From Bin5 sp965204705 (GTDB lineage: Bacteria; Chloroflexota; Anaerolineae; Caldilineales; Caldilineaceae): a DNA stretch of 64,000 nt. A model generated the notes under the pieces. That model saw only the letters and a list, made by a program, of their open reading frames with translations. It was not told the origin of the DNA and did not search any database. Positions 61,112-64,000 of this stretch are shown here, piece by piece (within the stretch, counting starts at the first letter, position 1; every line of letters starts with the position of its first letter). The stretch lies in assembly GCA_965204705.1 (NCBI GenBank), contig OZ242006.1, positions 2,356,001 through 2,420,000 on the forward strand. The letters run 5' to 3'. A program made the translations under genes and the position numbers.

Positions 61112-62194
61112 TTAGACCGGATGCAATCCTGCAAATCCAAGTGCGGTCGTCTCGTCCCAGCCGCACATGAGATTCATGCTCTGCAGCGCGCTGCCGGCCG
61201 CCCCTTTGACCAGGTTGTCGATAGCACAAAGAGCCACAACGCGTCCTGTACGTTCATCCAATTCGAAACCCACGTCCGCGTAGTTGCTCCCGCTCAGAAT
61301 CTTCGGCTCAGGATAGCGGTAAATGCCGGTCTTCTCCTTGACAATGCGGACAAACGGCTCGTCCCGATAAGTTTGTCGGTAGGCCCGCCAAAGATCCCGC
61401 TCGCTGACACCACCTTTGACAAATACATGCGCCGTTGCCAGAACACCCCGAACGTTGTCCACCGCAGTCGCGCTCATGTGGGCGGCCACCGCGGAGTAAT
61501 CGTCCGCGTCGGCCCGTGCCAAACCTTGCAGGACCTCCGCAGTGTGGCGGTGACCGGTTGGCGCAAAACTGCGCATCGTCCGCGCCCGCTCCGGGTGGTG
61601 GGTCGCGTCCCCGGCGCGGTTGCCCCCCTCGCTGCTTCCAACCTTCACCTCGCAGATCAGATCCTTCTCGGGGTCGGCCAGGCCCGCGGCAAAGAGTGGC
61701 CACACGGCAAGTATGCTGGCCGTAGCATTGCACCCGACCCCGCTCACAAACGAGGCGCCGCAAATCTGCCGACGGTACAATTCCGGTAGACCGTACACGA
61801 ATTTACCCAACCACCCAAGCGCGCTGTGTTCCTTACCATACCACTCAACGTAGGCCTGCGGGTCCCGCAAGCGGAAGTCGGCGCTAAGGTCGATGATGCG
61901 ACTGGCCAATCCGCCAAATTCATCGATCCGGCCCATCGCGCCGCCGTGAGGCAGACCAAGCACCAGAAGGTCACAAGGCTCTAACTCGGCGGCGCTGACG
62001 AATTTCAACCTCGTCCGTCCGCGCAAGTTTGGATGAGTAAAGTGAACGAATGAACCTGCGTTGCGTTCACTCGTTACCTGGCCTATCTCGACATAGGGAT
62101 GATCCAACAGCAGTCGCAGCAACTCGCCGCCGGCATAGCCGCTGGCCCCCAGAATTGAAACTCTAATCCTGCTATTTGGACTCTCTTTCCCCAC
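61112..62194 (-). CDS. lysY: LysW-glutamyl/aminoadipyl-phosphate reductase (ArgC-like)
   Basis: A 360-residue N-acetyl-gamma-glutamyl-phosphate-reductase-family enzyme. Motifs: ILGASGYAGGELLRLL (NADP loop), LGLPHGGAM, and the active-site Cys in FVSGVGCNATAS; the His that helps catalysis is likely in the ERARTMRSFAPTGHRHTAE segment. Next to lysX and lysW it most likely reduces the phosphorylated LysW-linked amino acid (aminoadipate or glutamate) rather than an acetylated one. GTG 62194 is the start used. The assignment of lysine, arginine or both depends on pathway context. Confidence 0.85.
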   Translation of the reverse strand: MGKESPNSRIRVSILGASGYAGGELLRLLLDHPYVEIGQVTSERNAGSFVHFTHPNLRGRTRLKFVSAAELEPCDLLVLGLPHGGAMGRIDEFGGLASRIIDLSADFRLRDPQAYVEWYGKEHSALGWLGKFVYGLPELYRRQICGASFVSGVGCNATASILAVWPLFAAGLADPEKDLICEVKVGSSEGGNRAGDATHHPERARTMRSFAPTGHRHTAEVLQGLARADADDYSAVAAHMSATAVDNVRGVLATAHVFVKGGVSERDLWRAYRQTYRDEPFVRIVKEKTGIYRYPEPKILSGSNYADVGFELDERTGRVVALCAIDNLVKGAAGSALQSMNLMCGWDETTALGFAGLHPV

Positions 62195-62242
62195 GTCCTG
62201 GCCGCTCCCTTTCTTCAGCTGGAGAATCTCACCTGTGCGACT

Positions 62243-63124
62243 TCACTTGTTGGCCGCCTCCCAACCGTCGCGCCCCACCTGCAGGGCAAATTCGGCAATG
62301 CGGCCCGGTATATTGACCCCTGTAGGCAGCACGCTGTTCCGAAACTCCATCGTGTAGTTCACCTCGTTCACAAGCAGCCCGCGATCCGGGTCCTCGAGAA
62401 CGTCGATCGCCACACACCCTCCGCCGACCGCCTTGGCCGCGCGCACGCAAAGATCATTTAGTTCCTGCGTTACCGTACAGACAGATGCCTGCCCGCCGCG
62501 AGCTGTATTGGTAATCCAATGGGCGGAGTCGCGGTAGATCGCGCAGATCGTCTCACTGCCGACCGTAAAGGCCCGGATATCGCGCCCTGGCTTTTCAATG
62601 TATTCCTGGATGTAAAAGATGCTGTGATGGTAAGTCCCCAGCACCTCCTTGTGTTCAAGGACCGTCTCCGCCGCCTCGCGGTCGTTGATCTTGCTCAAGA
62701 GCCGTCCCCACGACCCGATCGACGGCTTCATAACGACCGGATATCCCAGCTCTTCCATCGCCTCAAGCGCGCTGTCGGCAGTGAAGGCTACCTTTGTACG
62801 CGGTGACGGAACGCCGGCCGCGGTCAACGCACTCGTAGTCTGCAGCTTGTCACCGCAGACATCAGCCACCTGCACTGAATTGACCGTCGGAATGCCGCGG
62901 TCGTTAAGTACCCGCAAGCTGACCAACGCGCGCCCGTGATGGATGCAACGTTCGACGATCACATCGTAATCTTCGTAGCGCACCCTCGGTTCCTCCCCGC
63001 CCGTGATATCGAATATCAGCTTTCGATCGTCAAGCAGGTCGAACTCGGCGCCTCTCTCAGTAAATTCCTCGAACAGCAGCTTCTCTTCGGCGCGAACACG
63101 GCTGTAGAGGATGCCAACACGCAT
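62243..63124 (-). CDS. lysX: LysW ligase (ATP-grasp, LysX)
   Basis: A 293-residue ATP-grasp ligase of the RimK/LysX group. Motifs: GDKLQTTSALTAAGVPSPRT, PVVMKPSIGSWGRLLSKI (ATP loop), FYIQEYIEKPGRDIRAFTV and the metal-binding end LLVNEVNYTMEFRNS. It ligates alpha-aminoadipate or glutamate to the C-terminal Glu of LysW. Start ATG 63124 (RVGILYSRVRAEEKLL) was chosen because similarity starts there and AGGA is present. It follows lysW by 5 bases. Confidence 0.92.
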   Translation of the reverse strand: MRVGILYSRVRAEEKLLFEEFTERGAEFDLLDDRKLIFDITGGEEPRVRYEDYDVIVERCIHHGRALVSLRVLNDRGIPTVNSVQVADVCGDKLQTTSALTAAGVPSPRTKVAFTADSALEAMEELGYPVVMKPSIGSWGRLLSKINDREAAETVLEHKEVLGTYHHSIFYIQEYIEKPGRDIRAFTVGSETICAIYRDSAHWITNTARGGQASVCTVTQELNDLCVRAAKAVGGGCVAIDVLEDPDRGLLVNEVNYTMEFRNSVLPTGVNIPGRIAEFALQVGRDGWEAANK

Positions 63125-63129
63125 TTGTC

Positions 63130-63315
63130 CTATTCTCCCCAGTCTTCGTCCTCTTCCGGTGCCAGTTCCAGCGCAACAGGGTCGATCATGTAAACCTCCA
63201 AATCCACGCCGCATTCGCTGCACTGGATGATTTCATTCTCCATCACGTCATTGAGTTCAATCTCGCCGAAGCATTCCGGACACTCGGCCACAGCGGTAAC
63301 GGTTTGCACAGCCAT
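63130..63315 (-). CDS. lysW: Amino-group carrier protein LysW
   Basis: A 61-residue acidic zinc-ribbon protein. Cysteine pairs CPEC (12, 15) and CSEC (32, 35) bind zinc, and the C-terminal EDWGE end, with a terminal Glu, is the conserved attachment site for the substrate amino group. It protects and carries the intermediate through lysine or arginine synthesis. AGGAGATG precedes ATG 63315. The gene order lysW-lysX-lysY on one strand is typical. Confidence 0.96.
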   Translation of the reverse strand: MAVQTVTAVAECPECFGEIELNDVMENEIIQCSECGVDLEVYMIDPVALELAPEEDEDWGE

Positions 63316-63377
63316 TCCACATCTCCTGATCTTTGATAATCTCGCTAGTCATTCAATCGAATTCGGCAGACCTATGC

Positions 63378-63851
63378 TTACCAACGCGCCGCCACTGCCA
63401 TTTCTCCGCTGACATATTCGGCGATCCGCCTGCGCGTGCCAGGGGAGGTCCCTCCCGGCAGATCGTTGAGCTGGAAACAGCTGACGCATTCAATTTCACT
63501 GTTACGCCCTTTCTGCCATGTGAACTGTTCGCAAAAGAAGACAACAATGTGATCGCTCTTCCCTTCGTAAAAGCTGCTGTAAACGCCGAACAGCTGCACG
63601 TTGCGCAGATCGGCCCCGACCTCTTCGGCAGCCTCTCTACGAACGGCCTCCTGCAAGGATTCGCCAACTTGCACACCTCCGCCTGGAAGATACCAGCCAT
63701 CCAGGTATGTGTGCCTGACGAGAAGTACCTTCCCATCCTCTACTGCCATCAGCCTCACACCGACAGTCAGTTGCCCTGTCAGATTCCAATACAACCGTTG
63801 AAATCGATGCAGGAATCTAGCAAGTTTAGGTGACGGCACAGCTCCAAACAC
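63378..63851 (-). CDS. Nudix hydrolase
   Basis: A 157-residue Nudix protein, different from that at 3156. The box is GGGVQVGESLQEAVRREAAE then EVGA, complete with the REXXEE residues. It begins with a short basic helix (RFLHRFQRLYWN). Substrate is unknown. It lies between the aconitase-type gene (33 bases) and lysW (62 bases), so it may be cotranscribed with lysine genes, possibly by chance. The start is uncertain: GTG 63851 or GTG 63839. Confidence 0.85.
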   Translation of the reverse strand: MFGAVPSPKLARFLHRFQRLYWNLTGQLTVGVRLMAVEDGKVLLVRHTYLDGWYLPGGGVQVGESLQEAVRREAAEEVGADLRNVQLFGVYSSFYEGKSDHIVVFFCEQFTWQKGRNSEIECVSCFQLNDLPGGTSPGTRRRIAEYVSGEMAVAARW

Positions 63852-63884
63852 GCTCCCGTATCTCTAATTAGCTTGTCCGCCTCC

Positions 63885-64000
63885 TCAAGAGCCCGGATCT
63901 GCCGACGCGAGCCGCCTCTTGACCTGCTCAACTAACCCGCCTGCCTCCAGAATTTCCTGAACCGTCGCGCTCATGGCCGGAAATCTGAAACGGCCTGATT
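63885..64000 (-). CDS. Aconitase-family small subunit, C-terminal end (LysU/LeuD-like)
   Basis: Only the last 37 residues are in the window (stop at 63885); the frame is open at the right edge. The sequence contains FRFPAMSATVQEILEAGGL then VEQVKRRLAS, which closely matches the swivel-domain end of isopropylmalate/homoaconitase small subunits (F-X-X-P-X-X-V-Q-X-I-L-X-A-G-G-L). Since a full leuD exists at 36439, this second copy near lysW, lysX and lysY fits homoaconitase of the alpha-aminoadipate route. A second leuD-type gene of another role is also possible. Confidence 0.65.
   Translation of the reverse strand, partial: SGRFRFPAMSATVQEILEAGGLVEQVKRRLASADPGS

Overview
The window is a bacterial chromosome segment, moderately GC-rich and dense, with most genes on the minus strand. 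Gene content points to an uncultured Chloroflexota bacterium, probably near the Caldilineales and perhaps a marine or sponge associate. This is inferred from LysW-type amino-acid biosynthesis, a citramalate plus leu/ilv cluster, several PhyH dioxygenases, sulfatase-fold enzymes and Gfo/Idh oxidoreductases, and an intergenic GC-rich hairpin repeat. No rRNA or tRNA was seen, so taxonomy could not be tested.

Layout. 1-3.1 kb: 3' end of hisC, a hairpin repeat, a LuxR-type regulator, a cytoplasmic-looking HtrA protease and a decayed ABC ATPase pseudogene. 3.1-4.3 kb: Nudix hydrolase and DnaQ-like exonuclease. 4.4-20.7 kb: a catabolic island with three Gfo/Idh/MocA oxidoreductases, two PhyH dioxygenases, a TIM-barrel isomerase, three sulfatase-fold enzymes (two a tandem pair lacking the CxPxR motif), an MFS transporter, a Dabb protein, a large glycosidase-like protein and a HicAB toxin-antitoxin pair. 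21-26.4 kb (+): an SH3b lipoprotein with a duplicated flanking domain, a glutaryl-CoA-dehydrogenase-like enzyme and an acyl-CoA ligase. 26.6-44.9 kb (-): a long co-directional run read as gltB-gltD-leuC-leuD-methyltransferase-leuB-ppc-cimA-ilvD-isomerase. 45.1-47.5 kb: an unrecognised 665-residue membrane protein overlapping a YbjQ-family gene. 47.9-53.9 kb (-): ilvB-ilvN-ilvC-small ORF-leuA, preceded by a promoter, a leader peptide half made of Leu/Ile/Val, an antiterminator and a terminator. 54.2-60.9 kb: a canonical sulfatase, a heterodimeric ABC exporter pair, a MOSC protein and a small membrane protein. 61.1-64 kb: lysY, lysX, lysW, a Nudix gene and the 3' end of an aconitase-type small subunit.

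The central 27 kb makes branched-chain amino acids. CimA and LeuA supply the two chain-elongation entry reactions, LeuCD and LeuB finish both, and IlvBN, IlvC and IlvD run the shared branch. Ppc replaces C4 carbon and GltBD makes the amino donor. The two strongest regulatory finds are the ribosome-mediated attenuator in front of ilvB and a previously unannotated 45-codon ORF with a near-perfect Shine-Dalgarno sequence that overlaps the leuA start codon. At the right end the lysW genes next to an aconitase-family small subunit suggest lysine synthesis through alpha-aminoadipate.
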